From positions 744,001 to 808,000 of the forward strand of contig JAIUPT010000041.1 of assembly GCA_022315425.1 (NCBI GenBank): 64,000 nucleotides of DNA, read 5' to 3'. Of this stretch, positions 12,933 to 25,560 are shown piece after piece (position 1 is the stretch's first letter; every line of letters starts with the position of its first letter). The notes below the pieces were generated by a model. That model was not told the origin of the DNA and ran no database searches. It was given only the letters and a program-made list of their open reading frames with translations. The position numbers were made by a program, and so were the translations under genes. The stretch comes from Pseudevernia furfuracea (taxonomy: Eukaryota > Ascomycota > Lecanoromycetes > Lecanorales > Parmeliaceae).

Positions 12933-13210
12933 CGACGAAGTGTGTCTAATAAATACTCTTAATAATTTATTGATACGTGATTTATTTCGAATAGTGATTA
13001 CACTATTCTTATAGAATAAGAAATGCGTTTTTAAAGATACTCTAATCGATAGCGACTGCATTAAAATCAACATCGTTCTTAATGAGTCTCGCGTGACTTA
13101 AGCATATAAAGAATTAAAACTCGAAGTAGTCTCATTATCTATATTTAAATTATTACGAGATTATAACGAAAAACTATTTAAAAGATTAATCATATATTAT
13201 CTTCTTTTTA
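12933..13210 (+). pseudogene. Aspartic protease domain of chromovirus A, first part
   Basis: The frame includes LIDSDC near 13050-13067, matching the DSG active-site region of retroviral-type proteases with Gly changed to Asp (GGC to GAC). The frame continues toward 13210, where a 1.4-kb insertion interrupts it, and resumes after 14577 with the same reading frame. Confidence 0.5.
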
Positions 13211-14576
13211 AGGCTGACAACGAGATTCAGCTATACGTGCTGTCGGCTACGAATCTGCTATCGCTATAAACAACGACCTAGCGTTGCTTATAGTGTGTAA
13301 CAGAGTCAAGTGATCTCAGAGAGATAAAAACGATGCGACGATGCGACGACGCGACGCGAGCGAGATCAGCAGTAGCAACAGCAACAACGAACGAATAAAA
13401 ATAAATCTCGCAGCAACGCGCTCACTTTACGTCTAAGAAGTGTCGAGTGACTAGAGATAAAAGACATATTAATAGTTAATTACTTCATATTAGCTACGCG
13501 AGAGCGTGTGACTTCGATATAATCGAAGAAATTATAGATATTTATCTTCTCTCTCACGATGCTCGCTTCGAGAATATAACGTAACGAAAATAACGAAAAA
13601 CAAAGTCGAAATAGTTCAGATTATGCTTATATCAAGAAGATACTCAACTCTCGCTCTCGCTGTCGCGTGCGTTCGTACGTCTATCGCGCTTTACTTTTAA
13701 CGATAACATCTATTCTTCTATAGAGTCTTCTCGACATATTTATTATAGAATTTACTCTCTAGAATTAGCTCTACGTATTTAACGAATAACAATACTATAT
13801 AGAAATCGATTAATCGCGCGTTAAACTCTCTTCTTAGAATCTTATCTTCTCTAAGCAGAGTTTTCACAACGCGAGATCGCGTCAAGACTTCAGACGAACG
13901 CGTGAATACGAGAACTTCTTATTCTCGCTCGAGTTAATAATCTAAGTTAATAACGTCAACTATCGAAGCAGTAACGATACGTAATCGATACTCTTTATCT
14001 CGATATTCTATCTCTCTCGTTAGATCTCGCTCTAAGATCTAACGTTAACTGTAACTATCGATCTTTTTACTCGATAGTTGAACGTAAATATAGAAGCGCA
14101 AGCCCTCGAGTCTCTTAAATGACTTATATCATTATTAAGATCGATCTCGTTCATCGAGATTAGTGATATTAGACTAACTACGAAGTAAGCCGTAGTTATG
14201 TTATTTTAATATCGTCTTCTCTCTATATAGTGTAGTCGTTATAACTATATTAATCGCGATCCCGTCGTGTAACGTCGTGATTTAGTGTATCACGCAGTTA
14301 GATTAAGCTTTTTGATTAACTCGAGAAGCAGATAACGTCCTTATCGTACAATTAGTCAAGATCTAAATGTTATAATACTCAGTGTGATATATAGCGTGCG
14401 CCTGAGTAGAAAGTAAGAGTTTTTATTCTAAGTAACACGTACGTTAGACGACGACACTTAAAGATTTCTCTTACGCATACAATAATGCAGAAAATCATTG
14501 TCTACGAAGTAGTTCATAATTATCTTTCGCAGTTTAGATAGAAACGAGTATAAAAATCAAATCAAATTAAATCAAA
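13211..14576 (+). mobile_element. Non-LTR-like insertion with A-rich tail
   Basis: About 1.37 kb of less AT-rich sequence interrupts the A polyprotein. The motif ATCTTCTTTTTAA is present on both sides (about 13198-13211 and 14576-14588), and removing one copy restores the flanking frame. Before the right copy is a simple A-rich tail, AAAAATCAAATCAAATTAAA (14551-14570). A 12-13 bp duplication and an A-rich 3' tail are the marks of non-LTR (LINE/SINE) insertion. No reverse transcriptase is visible, so it is non-autonomous or truncated. A CAGCAGTAGCAACAGCAACA patch lies at about 13365-13385. Confidence 0.55.
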
Positions 14577-16375
14577 TCTTCTTTTTAAATTAAACGTCAA
14601 TAATTATAAAAAAGAAATATGCTTAATGTTAATCGCTCTTATATAATACGACTTGATATTAAATAAATTATAAATAAATAAGTATAAAGTCTTATTAAAT
14701 ATTTTGAAGAATAAGATTTTATTCGTATTCGATTATTACGAGCATAATAAAAATCAAACGTTATTATTAGAGAATTTGTCTTTCTTGTCTATATCAAGTT
14801 TATTAAATTTATTAATATCTTCTTAATCTATTTTTAAGCGATCTTCGACTTTTATATACGAAGACGAGAATTATAAAATCGTCTTCGAATTATTATCTTT
14901 TTTCAAATAGTCTTTTAAATTATAAAGAATTCTCAGTTTAAGAATCGTCAAGAAATAACGAATCTCGATATCGAATACACTCGATATTATAGAAATCGAA
15001 GTATTTATATTTTATATGCTAACGAGTAATAAGACGAATAAGTTATTTAATATAACATCAAACGAGATTCATAACTCTCTATCGTTATCGATTATTCGAA
15101 ACTCGCGAATATTAATTAATGAATTATACTTATACGATTTCAAACTTAAATATAAGAAATGTTATAAATTATATACGATCGTTCGAATTAATAATACGAA
15201 GAAATTAATTCTCGAAAACGTCAAAAAGAAGTTATCGAACGAATATCATAACTTTTTAAACGTCTTCGATAGATCTAAGACGAACGAATTATCTTTTCAT
15301 CGAGAATATAATTATAAATTAAAATTTATAAACGAGACTAACAAGACGAAACTATCTCGTAGTCGTATCTATTTTATTTTCGACTCAAAGTTAAAATAGA
15401 TTAAGAAGTATTTAAACGAGCATTTGAAGAAGAGTTTTATAATTCTTAATTAAGTAGTATTCGTCTCTCTTATACTATTCGCTAAGAAATTAAATAAAGA
15501 TCTACGATTCTATATCGACTATAAAAGACTTAATCAAATAACGAAACGAAATCGTTATCTTATTTCTCTAATAAACGAAGTTTTAGTCAAAATTCAGAAT
15601 TATAAATATATGACACGTCTAAATATTATAATAACATTTAATAAGCTTCGAATATATTCTAATAGCGAAGATTTTATTACGATTATTACGTCTCTTAATA
15701 TATATAAATATCGAATATTATTATTCGAGCTGATTAATAAGCTCGTCAATTATTAGTAATATATAAATAATATTCTTTTCGACTATTTAAATAACTTCTA
15801 TTTAAATATGTTTGAACGATATTCTTATTTATAACAAAATCAAGAAGAAACACGTTAAATATATTCGATTTATTCTTTAAAGACTACGAGAGATCGATTT
15901 ATAAATAAATATTCTCAAGTGCGAGTTTCACGTTTAAGAGATCAAATTCTTAAGACTTCTTATATTTATCGAAGATTTATCAATAGGTCTGAGTAAGATT
16001 AACGCAGTAATCGACTGACGTACATCGATCAATTTTAAGAAAACTTAGTTATTCGTTGACTTTTATAATTTTTATAAACGATTTATTAAAGACTTCTTAA
16101 AGATTATTAAATCACTAATTCGTTTTATACGTAAGAACGTTATTTTTGAATAATTTATTGCGTGTTAATAAGTATTTAATCAACTTAAAATAGTAGTTAT
16201 TTAGATCTTAGCCCTACGTCATTTTAATAGATTCAAAAAAGTTATACTCGAGATCGACTCTTTCGATTACATTAACGATGATATTCTTTTTTAATATAAC
16301 GACGAAGAGATCTTATATTCGATTACTTTTTATAATAAAAATCTCATATCGATAGAATATAATTATTAAATCTAC
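14577..16375 (+). pseudogene. Protease end, reverse transcriptase and RNase H start of chromovirus A
   Basis: The stretch 15016-15399 is open and carries the region just before the RT domain: EYHNFLNVFDRSKTNELSFH and SRSRIYFIFDSKLK match the FxDVFxxxxADxLPPHRxYDH ... YPIS pattern of chromoviruses. At about 15478-15540 follows the KKLNKDLRFYIDYKRLNQIT pattern of RT block A. The RNase H amino end (ISIEYNY) stops at 16375, where element B inserted in duplicate TCTAC. The domain resumes at 27101. Confidence 0.8.
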
Positions 16376-16643
16376 TGTTAGACTGACTTATATAATATAG
16401 ATATATATAAGACAGACTAGAGTTGTGTAGCAATGTAAACTTAGCGAAGATATATATATTGCGTATAGTATATCTAATAGTAAGACTAATTCTTAAGAAA
16501 GAAAAATAAGAAACTTCGAGATATGACTCTCTTAAGCTTCTCACGTCAAGAATTCGCTTGATATGCGTATATCAAGCGATTCGATTACGCTCGACAATTC
16601 TCGAGCTTATACGATAGCTATTCTCTTAATTTCGCTGTTAATA
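16376..16643 (-). repeat. 3' LTR of element B
   Basis: TGTTAGACTGAC to GCTGTTAATA on the plus strand, with heavy RIP. Left boundary is set by TCTAC. Confidence 0.9.
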
Positions 16644-18300
16644 TGATCTTCTCTCTTTAAGAATTCGTTCTCGAATTCATTGCTCTAAATAGACTTATTA
16701 AAATTCTTTAAATCTCAGAGAGAATATAAGAAAAAGAGTTCTTTCAGATTAGCTTCGCGCTGACATTATAAATCTCAATTTGAAATGCGTAGACTGTGAT
16801 ATCTCTACGCCTTACGCATAAAAATATAAATATTCGTATAATCGTAGATAACGTGGAGTTTGTTGTTTAGATCGTGAGTTATATCGTCGCGTCGTCGTCG
16901 TTATAAATACGCGACGTGAATAACTGCTATGCGCTAGTCGTGAGTTATATATAAGTTTGTTTTTTCAAACTTTTTCTTTCAATAAAATATATTTCTCTTT
17001 TTTCTAATTCACAGCTATTAAACGTAGATATTATATCTCTTATATTTATACTAAACATTGTCGTATTATCTATTATTACAACAGTTTAAATCTTTTCGAC
17101 GATTAATCTCTCGATCTACGTTCTCTTTCGCTCTACGATAAATTGAATTAATCGTGATTTCGCGTGCGTTTCTGACACGTTTATAGTTTTATTCTTATAG
17201 CATTACTAATCGATTCTTCGTGCGAGTGAAGACGTTAATTAAAAACTCTTATTGTCGTTATCTTCGAATAGCGAATTAGTATATCTCGAGTAGCTGTGAT
17301 ATTATCTTCGCGAAGATAAAAGAGATGTTACGAAAATACGCTCACTGCGCCGATCTACGAGTCGATTGTGAATTCGTACGTAAACATATATAGTTCATAA
17401 TTCAAATATAGCTAAAGCGTTTATTAATCTTAATTCAAGATCCTCTCTACGTGAGAGATTAGATATCTAACGAACAATTTATTACGACGTCGCGTTTATC
17501 GCGAGCGCATTATTCGTCGCGGGTGAATATATGAGTATTCACAATATGTCAGCGGGTCGTTTTTGACTATCTGTGTGAAGGTATTTGATATCGAGTTGTT
17601 TCGCAACAAGCGAGTTTAGGATCGTCTTGAGGAGAAGAAAAAGCCGAATGCATTAACGATTTAGCTGAATCAAGTTAAGTCGCTTCGACGAATTGACACG
17701 ATTCTGAAGGGCATTTACGATGTTCTTCGATTGAGAGTATATTTTTCTCACGTCTAACAGACGTTTCAAGCACGTGACAGCTGCGCTAACGATTCGCTAG
17801 ACAGGCCTGCCCTCTATGAACCCAAAGGCGTCTTCGGGGCCTGATGATTCTCCCCCGTCGACGAAGGACGGCGTCAACGACGACCTTAGCAGCAGCAGTA
17901 GTAGTAGCAGCAGCAGTAACAGCAACCGCAACAATCGTAATCACGAGGTTGATGATGATGATGACGATGGGGACGAGGTTTTCGCCGACGAGGTTGACGT
18001 CTTTGAGTCGTCTTCTCTCGGCGAAGTCTTCGTCTTTTCTACGTCTCTCGTCGTCTCTCTCTTTAGTTTCGTCGCTGTTAGAGCTAGAGAGTTAAAGAAA
18101 TTGAATGTGAATGTTATTATTTAGAGAATTGATGCGAACGAGGAGAAGGAGAACGAGGATAAGAATAATAACGAAAGAAATTAAGTGAACGAAGACGATG
18201 TGATATAAGAGACGAATTAATCTGACCTTACGTCGACATCTTTGATGCGTCATGTTCGAATCAGATATAATAGATATACTTCGCGCTGCTTATAAATTAT
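16644..18300 (-). other. 3' region of element B, low-complexity patch, no assigned gene
   Basis: Between the integrase/chromodomain end and the 3' LTR is about 1.6 kb of mixed composition. At 17815-18110 is a GC-richer patch: (CAG/TAG)n at 17888-17930 and a GAT/GAC run at 17950-17980. It reads on the plus strand as Ser-, Asn- and Asp-rich peptide of 102 codons and on the minus strand as a Thr/Arg-rich one. The 102-codon frame has no recognisable domain, and I treat it as repeat-derived low complexity, not a gene. Nothing else is recognisable here. Confidence 0.4.
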
Positions 18301-19978
18301 GTTTTTTTAATTCTCTTTGACCTTTAAGCACCTTTTTTTATTGCGATGTCTTCGAGCAATTTTAGAATCGTTATTCTTCGAGATATTATCTCTTATATAT
18401 CTATCGTGCTCTTCGTCTTCGCTTCTTTAACTTTTCGAAAGCGTCTCGTAGCTTCTACGAATGTTTTATATCTTTCTCTAATACTTACTAATCGTATTCA
18501 TAAAGATATTCAGCTTAACGAATAAGATATTTCTTCTCACCCTTACGCTTTCGCTTATTTAAGATCTTTTCGATCTCTTATTCTTCTTCATCATCTATTA
18601 ATTTCGCTACTATATATATTAACATCGTATTATTATCTCTACGACGATAGAGTTCTAACAGTGATATATAAAAAACGTTATATATGCGATAGATTAACGA
18701 AAGCGCTAATCGATAAGCTTACTTATCTACGACATTTCGAATAATGAATAAATCAATTATCTTATTCGAAAGCTTCTTATTTGATCGTTTTTGTTTGAGA
18801 TTCTTAATTAATAACATTATCAAGTCTTCTTTCTAAAAGAATTATGCTTAATACTTTTTATTATACGTTTTCGCTTACGATTCGAATACTTTTTGTTAAC
18901 GTTTCGCAAGCTCTTCTCGTAACGCATAAATTTCTTTCACACGTTCTTTCGCTATTGACATCTTCTTTTAAGAAGAACCGTTCTCGATTCTTAATTCGAA
19001 GTCGAGATTATAATCGTACATTATATAGAATAAGTTATAATTTAACGTCTTATATTAACTTTGTTAATAGATATACTCGACTATAAATAAGAGATTCGTT
19101 TAGTTGTTTTGTTGCTCGTTACAAAAAACTCGAAGATAATATTTTAAGATTTGATTTTGTCGTTCGATTTGATTATTAGTTTAAGAATAAAAGATAGTGC
19201 TTAGTCTACGTTTTATCTTCATTTGATAACAGACTTACGATTAAAACGCACTCGTAAACACAGAATCACGATTAGTGACTATATCTTTTAATGAATCAAA
19301 TCGAAGAAAGATTTCTTTTATAAGTAGCTATTCGAGATCGAAGACATTGATTTTCTTTGTGATTAATAGATATCTTATTATTTTGATGTATCTATCGACG
19401 ATTATAAGAATCGTATCGTAAACGCAGTCTCTACCTCGACTTGAAGAAAGATTCGTAATGAAATTCATTGTAATTTTCTTTTAAGAACGACTTGATTAAA
19501 AAAGCGCACTTAATTCGTTATATAAACCATATCGCTTTATCTTCACTCTTTGATAGACATTATATGTATTTATATATGATTTCACGTCTGTCTTAATACT
19601 ATTCTAATAGTATTTTCTAGTCATTAGTTTTAGTGTCTTATCGATATCGAAATGTCTCGCTAAGAGATCGTTATAATGACGTCTTAATAGCTCTTCGCGG
19701 ACGAAAGCTTCTTTAAGAACGTACAATATATTCTTATATCTTAACAGTTTTTAATTATCTCATATTTAAGCTTCGACGTCACTCTTTCGCTTATTCTGCG
19801 CTTCGTCTTCTCTTCGCTATTAAACATAAGAGTCTTTTAGCTGAAGTGCTTTAATAAGCTCGAAGATAAACTTATTATTGAGATCATATGTCGTTTCGCT
19901 TATTGTCGCAATGTGGGCTACTCAGCGTGAGACGAGTTATTTATAATTAATAGTCTTAATAATAGAATTAAGCTACGT
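18300..19978 (-). pseudogene. Integrase region of element B, downstream part
   Basis: On the minus strand, 19400-19350 encodes a relic of the integrase core motif VDRYxKxxRYLxI, and 19086-18850 encodes the carboxy part with REELAKR and the AKERVKEIYALREELAKR-like helix typical of fungal Ty3/gypsy integrases. Sequence toward 18300 should include the GPY/F region. Stops are frequent. The frame is cut by element E at 19978/22902 (duplicate TACGT). Confidence 0.65.
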
Positions 19979-20165
19979 TGTTACGGCCGTACCCTGCATC
20001 CCCTTGACACACCTGCCTTTGACACTCCCCTTTAGGCTTAGCGTGTCTTGGCAGGTTCACTCCGCCATACATATATGGCCGTCCCTCCCAGTCCATAGTT
20101 GCTCCTTAGCTTGTTATCTTCGTTACATACTACACTACGGTTATCACCACAGTACGGTCCTTACA
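19979..20165 (+). repeat. 5' LTR of element E
   Basis: TGTTACGGCC to GGTCCTTACA. Followed by CTATAACAAGCTCATTCC, which resembles the sequence after the chromovirus A 5' LTR and is the likely primer-binding region. Confidence 0.9.
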
Positions 20166-20877
20166 CTATAACAAGCTCATTCCAAACCCTTACCGGGACG
20201 CATCTTCATATGTGTTCCAACCAGTAGCCAGAAAGGTACATGGACTGAAATCAACAGTCAACCAGACCTTCAGCCCGAATAAACCTTCTAACCACATCAT
20301 ACGAAAGAATACCCCTCAGAATACCTACATTCTTCGTGACAACTCAAGCGGACAAGAACTCAGCTTGCTACATTCTTTTTTTTTCCTTCCCAACAAGTCT
20401 TCTCCGCCCGCAACTTCACCGTCAGAAGATTCAACACCTACGAAGCAGAGAGACACATATCCAACTCGCCCGTCACCTCCGTACATCAGATCCTTACCCT
20501 TGCCTTGATCAAGCACGCCAGGAGAAAGAAAGTGCTCCGCTCCGTTTCGATTTCAAAAAACCAACCACCACCAAAAATTTCACAACCACACATCCAACCC
20601 ACGCTCTGAACGTCTCAAATTCAAGGCAAAACGTTTCAATACACAGGGTTTTAAAGGCGAGCAATTCGGTCAACAGACGCCTTCACAGGACCCTCCGCAA
20701 GAAACCTTCTCTGGGCTGATACTCCTTCTCCTCCCGCAAATTCAGCCCTGCAACAAGAATTACCTCTCAACACCAAAACTTCATACCTCAATTTCTACGA
20801 AACTCCAACTAGATCACCCTCACTCCATTCGTTTTTTTGACAGCAAGCGAATTCAAAGAAATTTGCTGACAGGAGCT

Positions 20878-21097
20878 TTATCAAGAGACTAAGTGAGATC
20901 AAGACACCTTCGGGTTGAGGTCAATATCGACCATTGAGATATCGTATCCCTGGGTCTACCCACCATACGGGCAGAGAATTGTTTATCAAGAGACTAAGTG
21001 AGACCAAGACATCATTAACACCGGTTGAGATCAATATCGACCATTGAGATAGGCACCTCTGGGTCTGGCCATCAGACGGCAAGGGGGAGAACCGTCT
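20878..21097 (+). repeat. Two-copy tandem repeat inside element E
   Basis: Units of about 105 bp start at 20878 and 20983 with TTATCAAGAGACTAAGTGAG, and both contain TCAATATCGACCATTGAGAT. They have no coding potential shared between copies. They may be a cis-acting or packaging region, but that is only a guess. Confidence 0.75.
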
Positions 21098-21884
21098 TGT
21101 GTACAGTGAGCAAGGATAAAGAAGTTACTGAATCATTCGTACGACTTAGCGAATCAGAAAGAAATCGTCAAAACAATCTTCTCACCCCACAGCGAGCCTG
21201 CTATAAGACAACGAGATCAGACCCGAAGACACTCAAAACAACAGCAAACGCACGACCTCTTCATTAAGCATGTCGGCCATACAACACGAAAAGAAGCCGC
21301 ATTCTACCCCGCCTGAGCTTCACACCTGAATTTCTCAACACACCACCGCAAACAACATTCTTCAGAGCACTCACATTCTTTGCGGGGTGTCAAACGGGCA
21401 ACCAAAGAAATCAAGTGAGAACAAAGAAAACGGACGGCAAGTGAGCCTGCTACAATGGCACAACACATTCGATTCTTTCTTTCCCCTTTCTATCATTTTC
21501 ACGACATGGCGAATTACAACACAAATTCTACGAATCAGGCGCTTGAGTTACGGGCGTAATCTATGTCAGACAGGTCATTGACAGCGGAGTACTCGCTATC
21601 GGTCTTAGGACGGGTGTCAAGAACTTAGTATTGGTGAGACACTGGCAGTCGAAGCGGTAGGCCTACGAAGCGGATGGATGCAATGGATAGCACTATGGAA
21701 CAACACAGCGACGGACGTTGGATGACAAGAGGCTATGGTCAGGAAATGAATAGGAGGTAGATATTTGATGGCAAGAGCTTGGGAAGCACAGGGCAAATCT
21801 ACAATGGTACTCCCAGGACAGGCTGCCAGCAGGAGTTGAGGTGGAAAACATATTTGCATGCGATGGATTTTTTCGATTCTACAT

Positions 21885-21995
21885 GGACAACATGGACAAA
21901 GCAATGTGGCTGCAGCAGGCATGGACAATGCTGGCATGGACGACAAAGCAATGTGGCTGCTGCCTGCTGGACAACATGGACAACTCTGGCTAGAC
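21885..21995 (+). repeat. CATGGACAA / GCAATGTGGCTGC repeat cluster in element E
   Basis: CAACATGGACAA and AAAGCAATGTGGCTGC each occur twice, interleaved with GGCATGGAC copies. This internal duplication produces the overlapping short open frames here; none looks like a real protein. Confidence 0.6.
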
Positions 21996-22693
21996 TGCAT
22001 TCGGCCTAGCGCACTCAAATCAGCATGCGATCCGGCCAAACCTCGGACATGGTGTTTTTGAGCGATTCCAGGCCATTCCAGAACGGCGTCAAGACTTCAT
22101 TTTTCACTCAGGCAAATTCGAATGCTCAGCGACTTGGTACTCAACAACAACGCCATATGACATCTACCTTCTTCGCCTCCCCCCGAGCTATAGTCTATGA
22201 CTGTCGACGACGTCATAGCCGGAGGCCCCAAGCGTGTTGTTGATGACGTCGTCGCCCTCGGTGGATTTGGTCCCAGGGAGAAGACTGCGCCAGCGCCAAA
22301 AAACCATTTGATATCGATTTAAGGTTTAAGGTTCGGGCGGTTCGAAAGGCCTCAGCCAATCACAGGCCTTCATTTCTGGATTTCCTCTCTGCTCGAAATT
22401 CGAATATCAAATGGCTGCTGCATGACAAAACACGTCCTTGGCCACCATTTCTTCAATTCTTCATCAATGACGGCCATTTCAGGACCGCTGTCACCGCATG
22501 ACGTCATGCTAGCGACATGACATCGCCAAGACGTCACCGAGTTGAATTGGGATCAACATCACCGCCGCAAGGAGGCGAGCGCTAGGGCCAAAAGTTCTTT
22601 GTTTTTTATGATTTTTCAGCGACCAGACATGCATAGCGTTTGTTTTTTCTTCTTCTTTTCTTCTTTTCTACAGCACTGGGGACCAGCGCTTCT

Positions 22694-22709
22694 TCGGGGG
22701 GGGGGGTAG
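22694..22709 (+). other. Polypurine tract of element E
   Basis: A run of G residues ending in TAG immediately precedes the 3' LTR at 22710, the usual place of the plus-strand primer. Element A has a RIP-decayed equivalent, GAAGAGAGAGAATAG, before its 3' LTR at 38261. Confidence 0.75.
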
Positions 22710-22896
22710 TGTTACGGCCGTACCCTGCATCCCCTTGACACACCTGCCTTTGACACTCCCCTTTAGGCTTAGCGTGTCTTGGCAGGTTCACTCCGCCATA
22801 CATATATGGCCGTCCCTCCCAGTCCATAGTTGCTCCTTAGCTTGTTATCTTCGTTACATACTACACTACGGTTATCACTACAGTACGGTCCTTACA
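22710..22896 (+). repeat. 3' LTR of element E
   Basis: Identical to the 5' LTR except for one C/T difference (TTATCACTAC against TTATCACCAC). Confidence 0.9.
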
Positions 22897-22901
22897 TACG
22901 T

Positions 22902-25560
22902 GACAACTACGTTACGTATATTCTAAGTAAACATCTCGCTTAAACTCTCTGTTCTCGTAGTTGAAGATTCTCTAAGTCTTGAAGAATATATAACATTAAG
23001 ATGAGTCTCTTGAATTGCAGCTATTATCAATTTTATAAGTATTATCTTCTGAGCAGTTACTTCTTCTCTATTGTTAATTACTAGATTATATTATATATTC
23101 ACGTCTAGACTATATATTGTAAAGAAAAGTTCAACGTTTGAGCTGCGCTTCGTATACTTATAACTCTTATCTTGCTTATACGCTATTCGAATAACAGCAA
23201 ATATAAGACTTATTAGATCTTTTATCGCTGTCAATTTCTATTATATCAGAATCAGTATAGAGTCATATCATATAGATGTTTTGAATAAGACAACTAGATA
23301 TAGAACAACTATGTACTGGGAGAAAGAGTCATATATGTATGGCTGAGTGAACCTGTCAAGGCACGCTAAGTCTAAAAGGGATATTGTGTCAATAAAGGAA
23401 TACTAACATAGGCAGATGTCATCAAGGGATGCGAGATACGCTCGTAACATGTTATAACGTTAACAATAGTCGATTTAACGACTCGTTTTCACTCTTATAA
23501 TTAGATCGTCTTGACGACGCATCGACTGAGTTTATCTTTTCTGATCTGTGTGTAATAAAAAAATCAAACATTAATAACTTCATTATTTATCTAACTTGTC
23601 GTTTATTTAAACTCGTTATTCTCATGAAGTACTTCAGATTGTTATGATTCGTAAGTACTTTTATAGAATGAAAACTCTCTTTCAAATAATAACGTCACTA
23701 TTTGAAGATCGTTACGATAACGAGTAGCTTTTAATTATGAGTCTTATAATTTCGCTCTACAGAAATTATTTTTCGAGAATAAAATGCAACTAAGTGTTAT
23801 TGCTTATTGTTATTTTATAACTGAGTCAAAATGTCTATTAAGTCGAAATTTAAAGCATTCGTTTTCACTCTAATGAGAAGTTCTAAATCAAAGTGACATA
23901 GAAGAGACGCTTTTATAAAGACTTCGCGAAGTCGTCGAAATGTCGCTTTCGCCTTAACAGATTAGTTAAAAGATTCTATCTTGATTCTCTTGATACTTCT
24001 CTTAAGCAAGTTTATAAGTAATTTAACAATTTAAAAATAGTAATAAATGAATCTTCGATAGAAATTCACAAAGTTTAAAAAGATCTATATCTCATAAAAG
24101 AACTTAGATCTCGATTACTTCTGAATTACTTTCACTCTGCGTTTGTTCATTGCGACGTTATCGATGAACATTATAAAGTCTAGAAATTCGACTTCTGTGA
24201 TAAAGAACTCACATTTCTTCAAACTTATATATAGACTAAAACGTCTTAGTCTCTCAAGCACTTACTTGACATGATTTAAATGTTCTTCTTGCGAACTCGA
24301 ATAAATTAAAATATCGTTAAGATAAATAATACAAAAATTATTAATTAGATTCGTTAACGACTTGTTAATATAAGTCTAAAAGGTCGCAGAGACGTTAATT
24401 AGATTAAATAATATTATCAAGTACTTAAAGTAATCATAACGCGTACGAAACGCAGTCTTTCACTCATCGTCCTTACGAATTCGAATACGATAATATGTAT
24501 TCTTGAGATTCAATTTTGTGAATCTCTTGACTTTATTTAGACGATTTAGAGTCTCACTAATCAAAGACAAAGAATAACGATTTTTTATCGTGACTTTATT
24601 TAACTCTCGATAGTCGACATATAGTCGCAAGTCGTTATTCTTTTTTGATACGAAAAGAATAAGAGACCCTGCTGAGCTCGTTAAATATTAAATTCAGTCT
24701 TTCGTTAAGACATTATCTAGATATGTTCTTAGTGTCGCTAACTCGATGTTAGATAGATTATATAGTAAATCAAATAATAATTTCGTTATAGTCTCAATGA
24801 TATGATCACGTTCTTCGTGCGACGAGAGTCGATCGACTTCTTTGATTAAAAATACGTCTTCGTATTCGCGTAACTTCTCTAACAATTTTGAGATAGCGTC
24901 TGCGATCTGCGATTATAATATATTCGTTAAGACTTCGTTAATGTGATGTTTTCTTGCTGACGCATCAAAAATATCTGTGATTATTAAAGTATACACTAAC
25001 TTTTCTCTCTTCAATGCGTTAGCAAAATCTTAAAATAAGAGTATCTTATACGTATACGCATCGATATCAAAGCGTTAGATTCTCTTAATAATGTTAATCA
25101 CGATATCTTTATCTATTAATGCTGATAGTTTTAATATAAAGAATAAATTATCTTCTTTTACGATAATATAAAAGATATACGAACATCGCTTTATATGACT
25201 TTAACTATTTTATAACTTATAGTATATAAGATAGACGATATAGCAAAAGATCGTGTTGTCGTTTATTTATTTGACACTTGATAAAGACGCTTCGACTAAT
25301 TCGAGATTATGTTCGAGAGCAAAGCGTTGATCAATCACATTAACTTCGATTTCGTTATTAAATTGTGTCGAAGTCGATATTAGAATTGCTTCTCGATCTT
25401 CTATAATCACTTTCTTTAAGAAAATTATACTAAGTATCGAAATGACTTCTTATTTTGTTCTCGTCGTTAAGAAGTCTTCGACGAGAGTCTTTCTTTTCTC
25501 GACGAAGATAACTCGATAACATAAGCATTAATGTTTTTAACGTTATCGATAGACACACGA
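22902..25560 (-). pseudogene. pol of element B: protease, RT, RNase H and start of integrase
   Basis: The pre-RT region is open at 24694-24885: EYEDVF, DRLSSHEERDHIIE and LYNLSNIELATLRTYLDNVL fit the YxDVF ... LPPHRxYDHxIxL ... YNLSxxELxxLxxYLDxxL pattern of Ty3/gypsy. RT palm and RNase H sequence follow toward 23500, all with RIP stops. A solo A LTR splits the region at 23244-23449. Protease lies between here and gag. Confidence 0.75.
23244..23449 (-). repeat. Solo LTR of chromovirus A family
   Basis: 206 bp, the reverse complement of the A LTRs, less mutated than either of them. Flanks TATTA (23239-23243) and TGTTA (23450-23454) are a target duplication with one G-to-A change. It shows that family A was still moving after element B had inserted in another A copy. 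Confidence 0.8.

Larger units (their letters stand above)
19979..22896 (+). mobile_element. Non-autonomous LTR element E, nearly unmutated
   Basis: Two 187-bp LTRs (19979-20165, 22710-22896) differ at a single position. The target duplication TACGT is exact (19974-19978, 22897-22901). A purine tract (GGGGGGGGGGGTAG) directly precedes the right LTR, giving plus orientation. The 2544-bp interior has normal composition but no gag, protease, RT or integrase motif in any frame; its open frames are under 140 codons and unrelated to known families. The LTRs resemble those of chromovirus A (GCTTAGCGTGTCTTGGCAG against ACTTAGCGTGTCTTAATAG), so A-type machinery may mobilise it. It sits inside RIP-mutated element B but has escaped RIP itself. 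Confidence 0.9.

Noticed and set aside
17816..18124. 102-codon Ser/Asp-rich plus-strand frame as a gene
   Set aside because: Trinucleotide-repeat sequence inside element B, no domain, no introns or start context; kept only as a curiosity.
20212..22243. Open frames of 60-140 codons inside element E
   Set aside because: They overlap each other on both strands, lack any retroelement motif, and several arise from internal tandem repeats.
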